Shown here piece by piece: positions 20,198-28,865 of a DNA stretch of 34,271 nucleotides. The DNA comes from Pseudomonas avellanae BPIC 631 (GTDB taxonomy: Bacteria; Pseudomonadota; Gammaproteobacteria; Pseudomonadales; Pseudomonadaceae). The DNA is taken from the NCBI RefSeq assembly GCF_000444135.1, contig NZ_ATDK01000281.1, positions 1 through 34,271 on the forward strand, given 5' to 3'. Every line of letters begins with the position of its first letter. Position 1 is the first letter of the stretch. The position numbers were made by a program, and so were the translations under genes. The notes beneath the pieces were generated by a model. That model made no database searches. It was not told where the DNA came from and worked only from the letters and a program-made list of their open reading frames with translations.

Positions 20198-20940
20198 TCA
20201 GTACGCGCCAGAAACTGACGCGCTATAGCGGTAGTCTGTTGTTGGTGCTGGCCGTGCACGCTATCGCAATCATTGTTGCTGTTCGCTGGCCTGCCTCTCA
20301 GGCGATCGAGCTGCCGCCGGCAGCGATGATGGTCGAACTTGCGCCATTGCCCGAGCCAGCACCGCCACCACCGCCAAAGGTTGTTCAGCCGCCGCAGCCG
20401 CCCGCACCCGAAGAGCAGGTTCCGATGCCGGAAGTCGCGCAAGCGCCGAAGCCGGAAATTGTGGTGCCCAAGAAGGTCGAGAAGCCCAAGCCAAAACCGC
20501 AGCCGCCCAAGCCGCAGAAGAAGCCTGAGCCACCTCAGGAAAAGCCCGCTGACGAAAAGCCGGTCGATACACCGCCGAGCACAGCCAAACCGGAAAAATC
20601 GGCCGCTCCGGCACCAGCACCTACGCCTTCGCCACCCAGCACCGCATTGCCTAGCTGGCAGGGCGACCTGCTGAGTCACTTGGGCAAGTACAAGAAGTAT
20701 CCCGAAGACGCTCGCCGTCGCGGTATGCAGGGTGTTGCCCGTTTGCGGTTCGTTGTGGACGCTGATGGCAACGTACTGTCCTACTCGATTGCCAACAGCT
20801 CGGGCAGCCCGGCACTGGATCGGGCAACGATGGAAATGATCCGTCGTGCACAACCATTGCCCAAGCCGCCGAAGGAAATCCTCAACAACGGCACCATTGA
20901 AATCCTCGCACCGTTCGTTTATTCGCTGGATAAACGCTGA
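20194..20940 (+). CDS. tonB: Energy transducer TonB
   Basis: Transfers proton-motive force to outer-membrane TonB-dependent receptors (siderophores, haem, vitamin B12). The product is 248 residues. There is one N-terminal membrane anchor (about 13-31), a long Pro/Lys/Glu-rich spacer (about 48-155, with PAPPPPPK and repeated PKP units), and the C-terminal TonB domain (about 160-248) containing KYPEDARRRGMQGVARLRFVVDADGNV. The gene ends the operon; oxyR starts 92 bp on. Confidence 0.96.
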   Translation: MISTRQKLTRYSGSLLLVLAVHAIAIIVAVRWPASQAIELPPAAMMVELAPLPEPAPPPPPKVVQPPQPPAPEEQVPMPEVAQAPKPEIVVPKKVEKPKPKPQPPKPQKKPEPPQEKPADEKPVDTPPSTAKPEKSAAPAPAPTPSPPSTALPSWQGDLLSHLGKYKKYPEDARRRGMQGVARLRFVVDADGNVLSYSIANSSGSPALDRATMEMIRRAQPLPKPPKEILNNGTIEILAPFVYSLDKR

Positions 20941-21032
20941 ATTGCACTTTTGTTACTCATGAGTGCTTCTGATAACGTGCGTCTATCGATCGCACCCGCT
21001 ATGCTGGGGTCGCAACTTCATGGACGCACGTT

Positions 21033-21956
21033 ATGACTCTTACAGAATTGCGCTACATCGTTACGCTCGCCCAGGAGCAGCACTTTGGTCATGCGGCCGA
21101 ACGCTGCCACGTCAGCCAGCCAACGCTGTCAGTGGGCGTCAAAAAACTCGAAGACGAACTGGGTGTGCTTATCTTCGAGCGCAGCAAGAGCGCCGTCCGC
21201 CTGACTCCGGTCGGTGAAGGCATTGTTGCTCAGGCCCAGAAAGTACTGGAGCAGGCTCAAGGTATCCGTGAGCTGGCCCAGGCAGGCAAGAATCAGCTGA
21301 CCGCTCCGCTGAAAGTCGGTGCGATCTATACAGTGGGCCCTTACCTGTTTCCTCACCTGATCCCACAACTGCACCGGGTCGCCCCGCAGATGCCGTTGTA
21401 CATTGAGGAAAACTTCACCCACGTGCTGCGCGACAAACTGCGTAACGGCGAGCTGGATGCCGTGATCATCGCCTTGCCGTTCAACGAAGCCGATGTGCTG
21501 ACCCTGCCGCTGTACGACGAGCCGTTCTCTGTGCTGATGCCTGCTGACCACCCGTGGACTCAAAAAGAGACCATTGATGCCTCGGCCCTCAATGACAAGA
21601 GCCTGTTGCTGTTGGGCGAAGGCCACTGCTTCCGTGACCAGGTGCTGGAAGCCTGCCCTACGCTGGGCAAAGGCAACGAAGGCGCCAGGCATACGACGGT
21701 CGAGTCCAGCTCGCTGGAAACCATTCGCCATATGGTCGCTTCCGGATTGGGTATCTCGATCCTGCCGTTGTCGGCAGTCGATAGCCACCACTATGCGCCC
21801 GGTGTAATCGAAGTTCGCCCGCTGACGCCGCCCGTGCCTTTCCGTACGGTCGCCATCGCCTGGCGCGCAAGTTTCCCAAGGCCAAAAGCTATCGAGATTC
21901 TCGCTGACTCTGCACGTTTGTGCTCGGTTGCGCGTCCGAAAAACGTCGCGAGCTAG
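21033..21956 (+). CDS. oxyR: Hydrogen peroxide-sensing regulator OxyR
   Basis: LysR-family activator of catalase, ahpC and related genes. The product is 307 residues. The N-terminal winged helix-turn-helix (residues 1-60: TELRYIVTLAQEQHFGHAAERCHVSQPTLS) is followed by the effector domain. The redox pair is intact at C199 and C208 within GEGHCFRDQVLEAC, the same numbering as in E. coli. recG follows after 11 bp, the oxyR-recG arrangement of Pseudomonas, in which the two are co-transcribed. Confidence 0.98.
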   Translation: MTLTELRYIVTLAQEQHFGHAAERCHVSQPTLSVGVKKLEDELGVLIFERSKSAVRLTPVGEGIVAQAQKVLEQAQGIRELAQAGKNQLTAPLKVGAIYTVGPYLFPHLIPQLHRVAPQMPLYIEENFTHVLRDKLRNGELDAVIIALPFNEADVLTLPLYDEPFSVLMPADHPWTQKETIDASALNDKSLLLLGEGHCFRDQVLEACPTLGKGNEGARHTTVESSSLETIRHMVASGLGISILPLSAVDSHHYAPGVIEVRPLTPPVPFRTVAIAWRASFPRPKAIEILADSARLCSVARPKNVAS

Positions 21957-21967
21957 GCAGAAGAGAA

Positions 21968-24043
21968 ATGAGCGAGCTTTCCAGGGTATCGGTCACGGCA
22001 CTCAAAGGTGTCGGTGAAGCGATGGCAGAAAAGCTGGCCAAGGTTGGTCTGGAAAATCTGCAGGACGTGCTGTTTCATCTGCCGCTGCGTTATCAGGATC
22101 GGACTCGCATCGTACCTATCGGTGCGTTGAGCCCCGGTCAGGATGCGGTGATCGAAGGCGTCGTGAGCGGCGCCGATGTGGTGATGGGCAAGCGGCGCAG
22201 CCTGTTGGTGCGGCTTGGCGACGGCACCGGTGTCGTCAGTCTGCGCTTCTACCATTTCAGCAATGCCCAGAAAGAAAGCATGAAGCGCGGCACGCACCTG
22301 CGTTGTTTCGGTGAAGCGCGCCCCGGTGCTTCCGGGCTGGAAATCTACCACCCGGAATACCGCGCCATTACCGGCGATGAACCGCCACCGGTCGAGCAGA
22401 CCCTCACGCCGATCTACCCCACGACCGAAGGCCTCACTCAGCAGCGTCTGCGCCAGTTGTGTCAGCAAAGCCTGGCGATGCTCGGCCCGAAAAGCCTGCC
22501 GGACTGGCTGCCGGAAGAGCTGGCCCGCGATTACCAACTGGCCCCGCTGGATGACGCGATTCGCTACCTGCATCATCCACCCGCTGACGCCGACGTGGAC
22601 GAACTGGCCCTCGGTCATCACTGGGCGCAGCACCGCCTGGCTTTTGAAGAGCTACTGACCCACCAGCTTTCCCAGCAACGGCTACGCGAAAGCCTGCGTT
22701 CACAGCGTGCACCCGCGCTGCCCCTCGCGAAAAAGCTGCCGAAACAATTTCTCGCCAATCTGGGTTTTGCGCCCACTGGCGCGCAGCAGCGTGTCGGCAA
22801 GGAAGTGGCCTACGACTTGAGCCAGCCCGAACCGATGCTGCGGCTGATTCAGGGCGACGTCGGCTCTGGCAAGACTGTGGTCGCCGCGCTGGCTGCCTTG
22901 CAGGCACTGGAAGCCGGTTATCAAGTCGCGCTGATGGCGCCTACCGAGATTCTGGCCGAGCAGCATTACATCAACTTTCAGCGCTGGCTTGAGCCACTTG
23001 GAGTGGGAGTGGCATGGCTTGCCGGCAAGCTCAAGGGCAAGGCGCGCATCGCCTCACTGGAGCAGATCGCTACGGGCACGCCCATGGTGGTTGGTACCCA
23101 CGCCTTGTTTCAGGACGAGGTGCAGTTCAAGAATCTGGCGCTGGTGATCATCGACGAGCAGCACAGGTTCGGTGTTCAGCAGCGTCTGGCGCTGCGCAAA
23201 AAGGGCGTCGGCGGCCTGATGTGCCCGCACCAGTTGATCATGACCGCCACACCCATCCCGCGCACGCTGGCCATGAGCGCCTACGCTGACCTGGACACTT
23301 CGATTCTCGACGAACTGCCGCCCGGCCGAACGCCGGTCAATACGGTGCTGGTTGCCGACAGCCGCCGCCTGGAAGTCGTCGAGCGTGTACGTGCCGCCTG
23401 TGCCGAGGGGCGCCAGGCGTATTGGGTCTGCACGCTGATCGAAGAGTCCGAAGAACTGACCTGCAAGGCTGCTGAAACGACGTACGAAGAACTCACCAGT
23501 GCTCTGGGCGAGGTTCGCGTCGGGTTGATCCACGGTCGCATGAAGCCCGCAGAAAAAGCCGCGATCATGGCTGAATTCAAGCAGGGCGCGCTGCAATTGC
23601 TGGTGGCGACCACGGTGATCGAGGTCGGTGTCGATGTGCCGAACTCCAGCCTGATGATCATCGAAAACCCCGAGCGCCTCGGCCTGGCTCAACTGCACCA
23701 GTTGCGTGGACGCGTCGGACGCGGCAGTGCCCTCAGTCACTGCGTGTTGCTGTATCACCCGCCACTGTCGCAGATCGGGCGGCAACGGCTGGGCATCATG
23801 CGTGAGACCAATGACGGTTTTATCATCGCGGAAAAAGACCTCGAGCTGCGTGGTCCTGGTGAAATGCTCGGAACCCGACAAACGGGCCTGCTGCAATTCA
23901 AGTTCGCCGACCTGATGCGTGACGCAGACCTGCTCCCGGCCGTACGCGACGCAGCGCAGGCCCTGCTCGAGCGTTGGCCCCAACATGTCAGCCCACTGCT
24001 CGACAGATGGCTGCGTCATGGCCAGCAGTATGGCCAGGTGTGA
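21968..24043 (+). CDS. recG: ATP-dependent DNA helicase RecG
   Basis: Branch-migrating helicase that remodels stalled forks, Holliday junctions and R-loops. The product is 691 residues from the ATG at 21968; an upstream in-frame start would overlap oxyR. The N-terminal wedge/OB-fold domain (about 1-240) includes LPLRYQDRT and LVRLGDGTGVVSLRFYHF. Helicase motifs follow: Walker A GDVGSGKT, motif II IIDEQHRFGV, motif III TATPIPRTLA, and motif VI QLRGRVGRG. The C-terminal MRETNDGFIIAEKDLELRGPGE is diagnostic for RecG. Confidence 0.98.
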   Translation: MSELSRVSVTALKGVGEAMAEKLAKVGLENLQDVLFHLPLRYQDRTRIVPIGALSPGQDAVIEGVVSGADVVMGKRRSLLVRLGDGTGVVSLRFYHFSNAQKESMKRGTHLRCFGEARPGASGLEIYHPEYRAITGDEPPPVEQTLTPIYPTTEGLTQQRLRQLCQQSLAMLGPKSLPDWLPEELARDYQLAPLDDAIRYLHHPPADADVDELALGHHWAQHRLAFEELLTHQLSQQRLRESLRSQRAPALPLAKKLPKQFLANLGFAPTGAQQRVGKEVAYDLSQPEPMLRLIQGDVGSGKTVVAALAALQALEAGYQVALMAPTEILAEQHYINFQRWLEPLGVGVAWLAGKLKGKARIASLEQIATGTPMVVGTHALFQDEVQFKNLALVIIDEQHRFGVQQRLALRKKGVGGLMCPHQLIMTATPIPRTLAMSAYADLDTSILDELPPGRTPVNTVLVADSRRLEVVERVRAACAEGRQAYWVCTLIEESEELTCKAAETTYEELTSALGEVRVGLIHGRMKPAEKAAIMAEFKQGALQLLVATTVIEVGVDVPNSSLMIIENPERLGLAQLHQLRGRVGRGSALSHCVLLYHPPLSQIGRQRLGIMRETNDGFIIAEKDLELRGPGEMLGTRQTGLLQFKFADLMRDADLLPAVRDAAQALLERWPQHVSPLLDRWLRHGQQYGQV

Positions 24044-24129
24044 TGCAGGCTACGCTTTGAACACCACGTGCGACCGAAAAGGAATAACGTGGTTATACTT
24101 CAAAAAATGTAGGAATTTGGACACAGCCC

Positions 24130-25527
24130 ATGACAGAAGTTGCCCACGTCAATGATTCTCACCATGCACCGCCAGTGATTCGGCAGTTGCTTGAAAAATT
24201 GGCCATAAGCTATAACGAAGTCATGGACGACAAAAGTCTGCCCCCGGCGCGCAAGGTTCAGGCTGTGCTGGTTGAAGACGCTGTCGGCGCCTTGCTCATC
24301 TTGTTCCCGCAGAGCCAGTTGCTTGACCTGAGCCGGATTACCGAGCTGACTGGACGCCAACTGACCGCCGTGCCCCATGAGCGGCTGGCGCGCATGCTCA
24401 CCAAGCACAACCTGCAGGTGTTGCCGGGTCTTCCCGCGTTGACCAGTTCACCGTGCCTTTACGATGATCGCCTGCTGCAAGAGCCGACACTGCTGGTGGG
24501 TTCGGGCGAAACGGGGCTGTTGCTGGAAATCAGCAGTGACGATTTCAAAGGCATGTTGAGCAAGGCCAGCGCTGCGCATTTTGGCCAGTCCGTGGCAGCG
24601 ATCCATCCGAACCTTGATCGTCCTGATGATGATCCGGCAGAAATTACCCAGGCCATGCGCGCCTTCACGGCGCGCCGCATCCAGCAGCGACTGGAAGCGA
24701 CCCTGGAGATCCCGCCGCTGGCCGGCACCGCACAGAAGATCATCAAGCTGCGGGTCGATCCTGATGCAACCATCGACGACATCACCGGCGTGGTCGAAAC
24801 CGACCCTGCACTGGCGGCACAGGTCGTCAGTTGGGCGGCATCGCCGTACTACGCATCGACTGGCAAGATTCGCTCGGTCGAAGATGCAATCGTTCGCGTG
24901 CTGGGTTTTGATCTGGTCATCAATCTGGCGCTGGGCCTGGCGTTGGGCAAGACCCTCAGCCTGCCCAAGGATCAGCCGCAACAGACCACGCCTTACTGGC
25001 AGCAATCGATCTACACCGCGGCGGTCATCGAAGGCCTGACCCGCGCCATACCGCGTGCCAAGCGCCCCGAAGGCGGTCTGAGCTACCTCGCCGGTCTGTT
25101 GCACAACTTCGGTTATCTGCTGCTTGCTCACGTGTTCCCGCCGCACTTCACGCTGATCTGCCGACAGCTCGAAGTCAATCCGCACCTGCACCACAGCTAC
25201 ATCGAGCATCACTTGCTGGGCATCAGCCGTGAGCAGATCGGTGCCTGGCTGATGCGTTACTGGGACATGCCGGACGAACTCTCCACCGCGCTGCGCTTTC
25301 AGCACGACCCGCACTACGCCGGCGAGCATTACGCCTACGCCAATCTGGTGTACCTGGCGGTACGCCTGTTGCGGGCGAACGGCGTCGGTGCAGGTCCCGA
25401 ACAGGAGATCCCGGACGAGCTGTTCGACCGACTGGGCCTGAGCCGCGAAAAGGCCAATGAATCAGTGAAAAAAGTGCTGGAGGCAGAGGTCTTGCTGCGC
25501 GAACTGGCGTCGCAGTTCAGTAAGTAG
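24130..25527 (+). CDS. YbaK/aminoacyl-tRNA deacylase-like and HDOD domain fusion protein
   Basis: Protein of 465 residues with two parts. Residues about 14-155 resemble the YbaK/ProX tRNA-editing fold (VQAVLVEDAVGALLILFPQSQLLDLSRI, TLLVGSGETGLLLEISSDDF). Residues about 185-400 form an HDOD domain (LEIPPLAGTAQKIIKLRVDPDATIDDITGVVETDPALAAQVVSWAAS, then GGLSYLAGLLHNFGYLLLAHVFP). HDOD proteins are non-catalytic HD relatives linked to signalling, stress and cell-cycle control. The same gene follows recG in other Pseudomonas. The 86-bp gap upstream has an inverted repeat ACCACGT/ACGTGGT (24063-24093) overlapping a TATACT -10-like box. Confidence 0.88.
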   Translation: MTEVAHVNDSHHAPPVIRQLLEKLAISYNEVMDDKSLPPARKVQAVLVEDAVGALLILFPQSQLLDLSRITELTGRQLTAVPHERLARMLTKHNLQVLPGLPALTSSPCLYDDRLLQEPTLLVGSGETGLLLEISSDDFKGMLSKASAAHFGQSVAAIHPNLDRPDDDPAEITQAMRAFTARRIQQRLEATLEIPPLAGTAQKIIKLRVDPDATIDDITGVVETDPALAAQVVSWAASPYYASTGKIRSVEDAIVRVLGFDLVINLALGLALGKTLSLPKDQPQQTTPYWQQSIYTAAVIEGLTRAIPRAKRPEGGLSYLAGLLHNFGYLLLAHVFPPHFTLICRQLEVNPHLHHSYIEHHLLGISREQIGAWLMRYWDMPDELSTALRFQHDPHYAGEHYAYANLVYLAVRLLRANGVGAGPEQEIPDELFDRLGLSREKANESVKKVLEAEVLLRELASQFSK

Positions 25528-25614
25528 GTGGTGGCGGTGCCTGCTTGTTCTGAGTGGGCACGCTCTATCAATGATCAAAAATGAGCTGCCATTCTTGCCA
25601 TGAGTGGCACTTGA

Positions 25615-25902
25615 TCAGGCAGCCGACCGCTCGGTCACCTCAATTGCAATCTTGAGGTTTGCGCCGCTCAACATGTTGACCAACGCATCGAGAGAGAATT
25701 TATCGACTTTCCCTTTGAGAAGGTCATTAAGTCGAGGCTGCGTGATATGCAGTCTCGTTGCCGCCTCTCTCTGCGGCAAGCCCCAGCCATTGACTGCTCG
25801 AGCCAATGCCATCATCAACTCAGAGCGCACACGCAGGTTTTCAGCCTCTTGCGGCGCGTCTATCAATGCGTCCCACACACTTGTGTAGCGTTCGTTTGGC
25901 AT
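25615..25902 (-). CDS. XRE-type antitoxin (HigA-like, HTH_37)
   Basis: Protein of 95 residues with a Cro/C1 helix-turn-helix at about 43-65 (LPQREAATRLHITQPRLNDLLKG). The opening YTSVWDALIDAPQEAENLRVRSELM and the closing FSLDALVNMLSGANLKI are typical of antitoxins paired with Gp49-like HigB toxins. It has its own ribosome site (GAGGA on the minus strand, just before the ATG at 25902). It lies downstream of the toxin gene but 146 bp away, much farther than usual; it probably neutralises the toxin and represses the operon. Confidence 0.85.
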   Translation of the reverse strand: MPNERYTSVWDALIDAPQEAENLRVRSELMMALARAVNGWGLPQREAATRLHITQPRLNDLLKGKVDKFSLDALVNMLSGANLKIAIEVTERSAA

Positions 25903-25942
25903 AACTGTTCCTCGACCGATTGCATGACTTGAAAGCCGTGAG

Positions 25943-26008
25943 TGCCTTTTTTGTTCGCTTAAGGCAATGCTCCCTTGCGGGTCAGGTTTTAGGTGACCCT
26001 TATGCCTT
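25943..26008 (-). promoter_or_regulatory. Alternative hairpins between toxin and antitoxin genes
   Basis: On the minus-strand transcript, AAGGCA (26008-26003), TGCCTT (25966-25961) and AAGGCA (25948-25943) occur in that order, so the middle arm can pair with either flank but not both. Inside the first hairpin GGGTCA (25979-25984) and TGACCC (25994-25999) form another 6-bp stem. The arrangement recalls an attenuator; function is inference. Confidence 0.4.
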
Positions 26009-26048
26009 TGCCTACTTAACCTTTATCTTTCCATCAGAGCCCGGCCGG

Positions 26049-26378
26049 TTAGCCTAATGATCGGAATCGAGATTTTGCGAGATCCAGGTCACGCTTTTCA
26101 GTCCTCTGACTCGTCTTCCGGAATGCATGCAAAACATAGATTGCCTCCGGCCGATCCACCACATAAAACACGCGAAAAGCCCCGTCCTTGCAAGCTACAC
26201 GAATTGCTTTCACGCCCTGTCCGACATCCGGCATGGGCTTCCAGTCATCCGGGTCATCACCCCGCTGCACCTTGCCGAGCTGATACCCAGAGCGTCGCAG
26301 CGCTGAAGCGGGGAACTCCCGTAGGTCATCTCTACTACTGCCAACAAACTCGATGGGCTTTTCGACCGCCTGCTTCAT
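26049..26378 (-). CDS. HigB-like / phage-derived Gp49-like toxin
   Basis: Protein of 109 residues of the RelE-superfamily Gp49-like group (PF05973). Visible signatures: FVGSSRDDLREFP, VQRGDDPDDWKPMPDVGQGVKAIRV, GAFRVFYVVDRPEAIYVLHAFRKTSQRT and a C-terminal DLDLAKSRFRSL. The arginine and lysine residues expected of an mRNA-cleaving RelE fold are kept, and the frame is intact. GAGG precedes the ATG at 26378. Toxin-first order fits the HigBA layout. It would cut mRNA on ribosomes; this is family knowledge, not seen here. Confidence 0.86.
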   Translation of the reverse strand: MKQAVEKPIEFVGSSRDDLREFPASALRRSGYQLGKVQRGDDPDDWKPMPDVGQGVKAIRVACKDGAFRVFYVVDRPEAIYVLHAFRKTSQRTEKRDLDLAKSRFRSLG

Positions 26379-26664
26379 CGCTGAACCTCAGCCCTGTAGG
26401 CTTGATTGAAATTAGCGTTTTCGCAGTCCTGTCCTCGGTTTCGAGTACACGTGAGACATAACGCTCTCCTGCCCGTAGGCGGGTTGCTTCGCAATCTGTC
26501 AGGTCAACGTGTTCTCGGGTAGTCGTGATTAGTAACCGTAGAAGTCTATATCCGTTTCAGTATCGGTGCCAGCGCCTCGGCACCCTTTGATCCGGTCAAA
26601 TTGGTATAAAAGGATGTCAGATCGCGCTGCCTGATTGGTTGCTTGTGTGGCCAACACAGCCGCC

Positions 26665-27066
26665 TCACCCGGGCTCACCCTCATCCCCCGGTAAATCCTC
26701 ATCCAGATGCAGCCATGGCAATCTGTTCTCTATCCAGATATGCCGAGACGGCGCAGCCAGCTCGGGCTGGTCGAGCGTTGCAATGGTCACGTCGATTTCG
26801 TTCGGGCTGTTGCGCGTGAACAGTGCCATGTGCGCGCCGCAGTTGCCGCAGAAATAGCGCACGCAGGTTGCAGCAGAATCGTAAGCGGCCGGGCCTCCTG
26901 TCAGCCATTTGAATGAGGTCAGCGGCACGCTGATCCAGGTCACGACGGTTGCGCCCGATGTACGCCGGCAGATGGAGCAGTGACAGTGCGCGATGTCTTT
27001 CAGCGGCGCCTCGAACTGATAGCGCAGCCTGCCGCAATGGCAGCCGCCTGTGTGTACCTCACTCAT
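26665..27066 (-). CDS. GFA family (CENP-V/GFA) zinc-binding protein
   Basis: Protein of 133 residues with the zinc-cysteine pattern of the glutathione-dependent formaldehyde-activating family: C9-H-C11, C28-H-C30-xx-C33 and C73-xx-C76. RRTSGATVVTWISVP and the C-terminal HIWIENRLPWLHLDEDLP are typical. Most such stand-alone proteins have no proven activity, and no formaldehyde dehydrogenase is nearby. It is flanked by ~290-bp gaps (26379-26664 and 27067-27365) in which I see no gene. Confidence 0.9.
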   Translation of the reverse strand: MSEVHTGGCHCGRLRYQFEAPLKDIAHCHCSICRRTSGATVVTWISVPLTSFKWLTGGPAAYDSAATCVRYFCGNCGAHMALFTRNSPNEIDVTIATLDQPELAAPSRHIWIENRLPWLHLDEDLPGDEGEPG

Positions 27067-27365
27067 CCTGATTTCTCCCGTTCATGGGGCACAACGCTTG
27101 TGACAATAAAATTTGCGCAACTGCCGATTGAAAGGTCGGTGAAAGCTTGGGCCATTAGCATCGCCTCACTTCCGGCAAAAAGACCGGGTAGCCAGGAACG
27201 GACTCCAACGTGTTTCAGGCCCAATTAACAACAATAATGGTGATTCCGATGCTTGCTGATTTCTTGATGTGCACCCCTCTTGCGCCCCCACTCCACGTAA
27301 CGCTCCCGCTGAGCTGACTCGTTCATTTCATCGTTTTGTAGCCGTATTACGTCTGGAGTATTCCC

Positions 27366-28673
27366 ATGCTGACTTTCCTTGGCTTTGCCATGGTCATTGC
27401 GTTCATGTACCTGATCATGAGCAAGCGCCTGACTGCGCTGATCGCCCTGATTCTGGTCCCGATCATCTTCGCGCTGTTCGGCGGCTTTGCCGCGCAGATC
27501 GGCCCGATGATGCTCGCCGGTATTACCAAGCTTGCGCCAACTGGCGTAATGCTGATGTTCGCCATTCTGTACTTTGCGTTGATGATCGACTCCGGCCTGT
27601 TCGACCCGGCCGTGCGCAAGATCCTGAAAATGGTCAAAGGCGACCCGATGCGCATCTCGGTCGGTACTGCCGTGCTGGCGCTGGTGGTGTCCCTCGACGG
27701 TGATGGCGCGACCACCTACATGATCTGCGTTGCCGCCATGCTGCCGCTGTACAGCCGCGTCGGCATGAGCCCGCGCATCATGGCCGGTCTGATCATCCTG
27801 GCCGGTGGCGTGATGAACATGACGCCCTGGGGCGGCCCGACCGCTCGTGCGGCCAGCGCCCTGCATGTCGATGCGTCGGATATCTTCGTACCGATGATCC
27901 CTGCCATGCTGGCCGGTGTGGTTGCGATTCTGGCAATTGCCTACTTCTACGGCAAACGTGAACGCGCTCGCCTTGGCGAACTGCACCTTAAGGGTGATGA
28001 AGTCGATCACAGCGAAATCAGCGTCTCGCAGTTCCCGGATGCACGCCGTCCAAAACTGATCTGGTTCAACGGCGCCCTGACCTTCGCCCTGATGGTCGCC
28101 CTGATCATGGGCCTGCTGCCGCTGCCGGTGCTGTTCATGATCGCGTTCAGTATCGCGATGATCATCAACTACCCGAACCTGCAGGATCAGAAAGACCGTG
28201 TTTCGGCTCACGCCGGTAGCGTTCTGGCGGTGGTCGGCCTGATCTTCGCGGCAGGTATCTTCACCGGCATTCTGACCGGCACTGGCATGGTCGACGCGAT
28301 GTCGAAAAGCCTGCTGGCAGTGATCCCGGACGCGCTGGGCCCTTACCTCGCTGTCATCACCGCGCTGGTCAGCATGCCGTTCACCTTCTTCATGTCCAAC
28401 GATGCGTTCTACTACGGCGTACTGCCGGTGCTGTCCGAAGCCGCTGCCCACTACGGCATCAGCCCGGTTGAAATGGCCCGCGCTTCGATCGTCGGTCAGC
28501 CGGTCCACCTGCTCAGCCCGTTGGTGCCTTCGACTTACCTGCTGGTTGCTCTGGCCGGTATCGAGTTCGGTGACCACCAGCGCTTCACCCTGAAATGGGC
28601 GGTTCTGGTGTGCATGTGCATCCTGGTTGCGGCGCTGCTGATGGGGATCTTCCCGTTCTATAGCAGCATGTAA
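27366..28673 (+). CDS. CitMHS family citrate-metal symporter
   Basis: Inner-membrane carrier of 435 residues with 11-12 predicted helices. CitMHS members import citrate complexed with Mg2+ or Ca2+ together with protons. Family blocks include VVSLDGDGATTYMICVAAMLPLY (about 100-122), GGVMNMTPWGGPTARAA (about 141-157) and the C-terminal MPFTFFMSNDAFYYGVLPVL and GQPVHLLSPLVPSTYLL. GGAG lies 8 bases before the ATG, and a strong terminator follows at 28696. Metal preference cannot be read from sequence. Confidence 0.95.
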   Translation: MLTFLGFAMVIAFMYLIMSKRLTALIALILVPIIFALFGGFAAQIGPMMLAGITKLAPTGVMLMFAILYFALMIDSGLFDPAVRKILKMVKGDPMRISVGTAVLALVVSLDGDGATTYMICVAAMLPLYSRVGMSPRIMAGLIILAGGVMNMTPWGGPTARAASALHVDASDIFVPMIPAMLAGVVAILAIAYFYGKRERARLGELHLKGDEVDHSEISVSQFPDARRPKLIWFNGALTFALMVALIMGLLPLPVLFMIAFSIAMIINYPNLQDQKDRVSAHAGSVLAVVGLIFAAGIFTGILTGTGMVDAMSKSLLAVIPDALGPYLAVITALVSMPFTFFMSNDAFYYGVLPVLSEAAAHYGISPVEMARASIVGQPVHLLSPLVPSTYLLVALAGIEFGDHQRFTLKWAVLVCMCILVAALLMGIFPFYSSM

Positions 28674-28695
28674 GCCTCGCAAGCGCTCACAAAAG

Positions 28696-28730
28696 CTCGC
28701 CGTCGACTTGAACGTTGACGGCGAGTTTTT
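28696..28730 (+). terminator. Rho-independent terminator after the citrate transporter
   Basis: CTCGCCGTC (28696-28704) pairs perfectly with GACGGCGAG (28717-28725), with a 12-nt loop and then TTTTT (28726-28730). A sister copy of this terminator and its downstream sequence lies at 29797-29831. Confidence 0.92.
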
Positions 28731-28742
28731 GCGTTTGAGGTG

Positions 28743-28858
28743 TTCGAATACTTGAAGGCCGATGCTGCAACGCCTCGGCCGGATGACTTCGAGCGATCGC
28801 CTCCACTTGCTCCAGATCCGCCAGAGCACGCGCTACGTTCAGCCGCCTGTATCGCCGC
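28743..28858 (-). pseudogene. Orphan 3' fragment of comM
   Basis: On the minus strand this translates as NVARALADLEQVEAIARSHP and then AEALQHRPSS, close to the intact comM end (KVARTLADLEQVDAITRSHL, AEALQYRPSSN) at 29838-29940. The nucleotide match is plain (CTGCAACGCCTCGGCC and GCTCCAGATCCGCCAG are shared). The original stop is lost and no upstream comM sequence is attached; the fragment ends right beside the stop codon of the effector gene. It is a drifted left-hand copy from the event that placed the effector cassette here. Confidence 0.85.
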
Positions 28859-28865
28859 TGTCAGC

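Noticed and set aside
27238..27252. Possible sigma-54 promoter (TGG...TGC) before the citrate transporter
   Set aside because: Only the GG and GC dinucleotides match; the rest of the -24 box does not, and no activator site is seen.
27225..28829. 534-codon minus-strand open frame opposite the citrate transporter
   Set aside because: His/Gln/Arg-rich composition typical of antisense translation of a membrane-protein gene.
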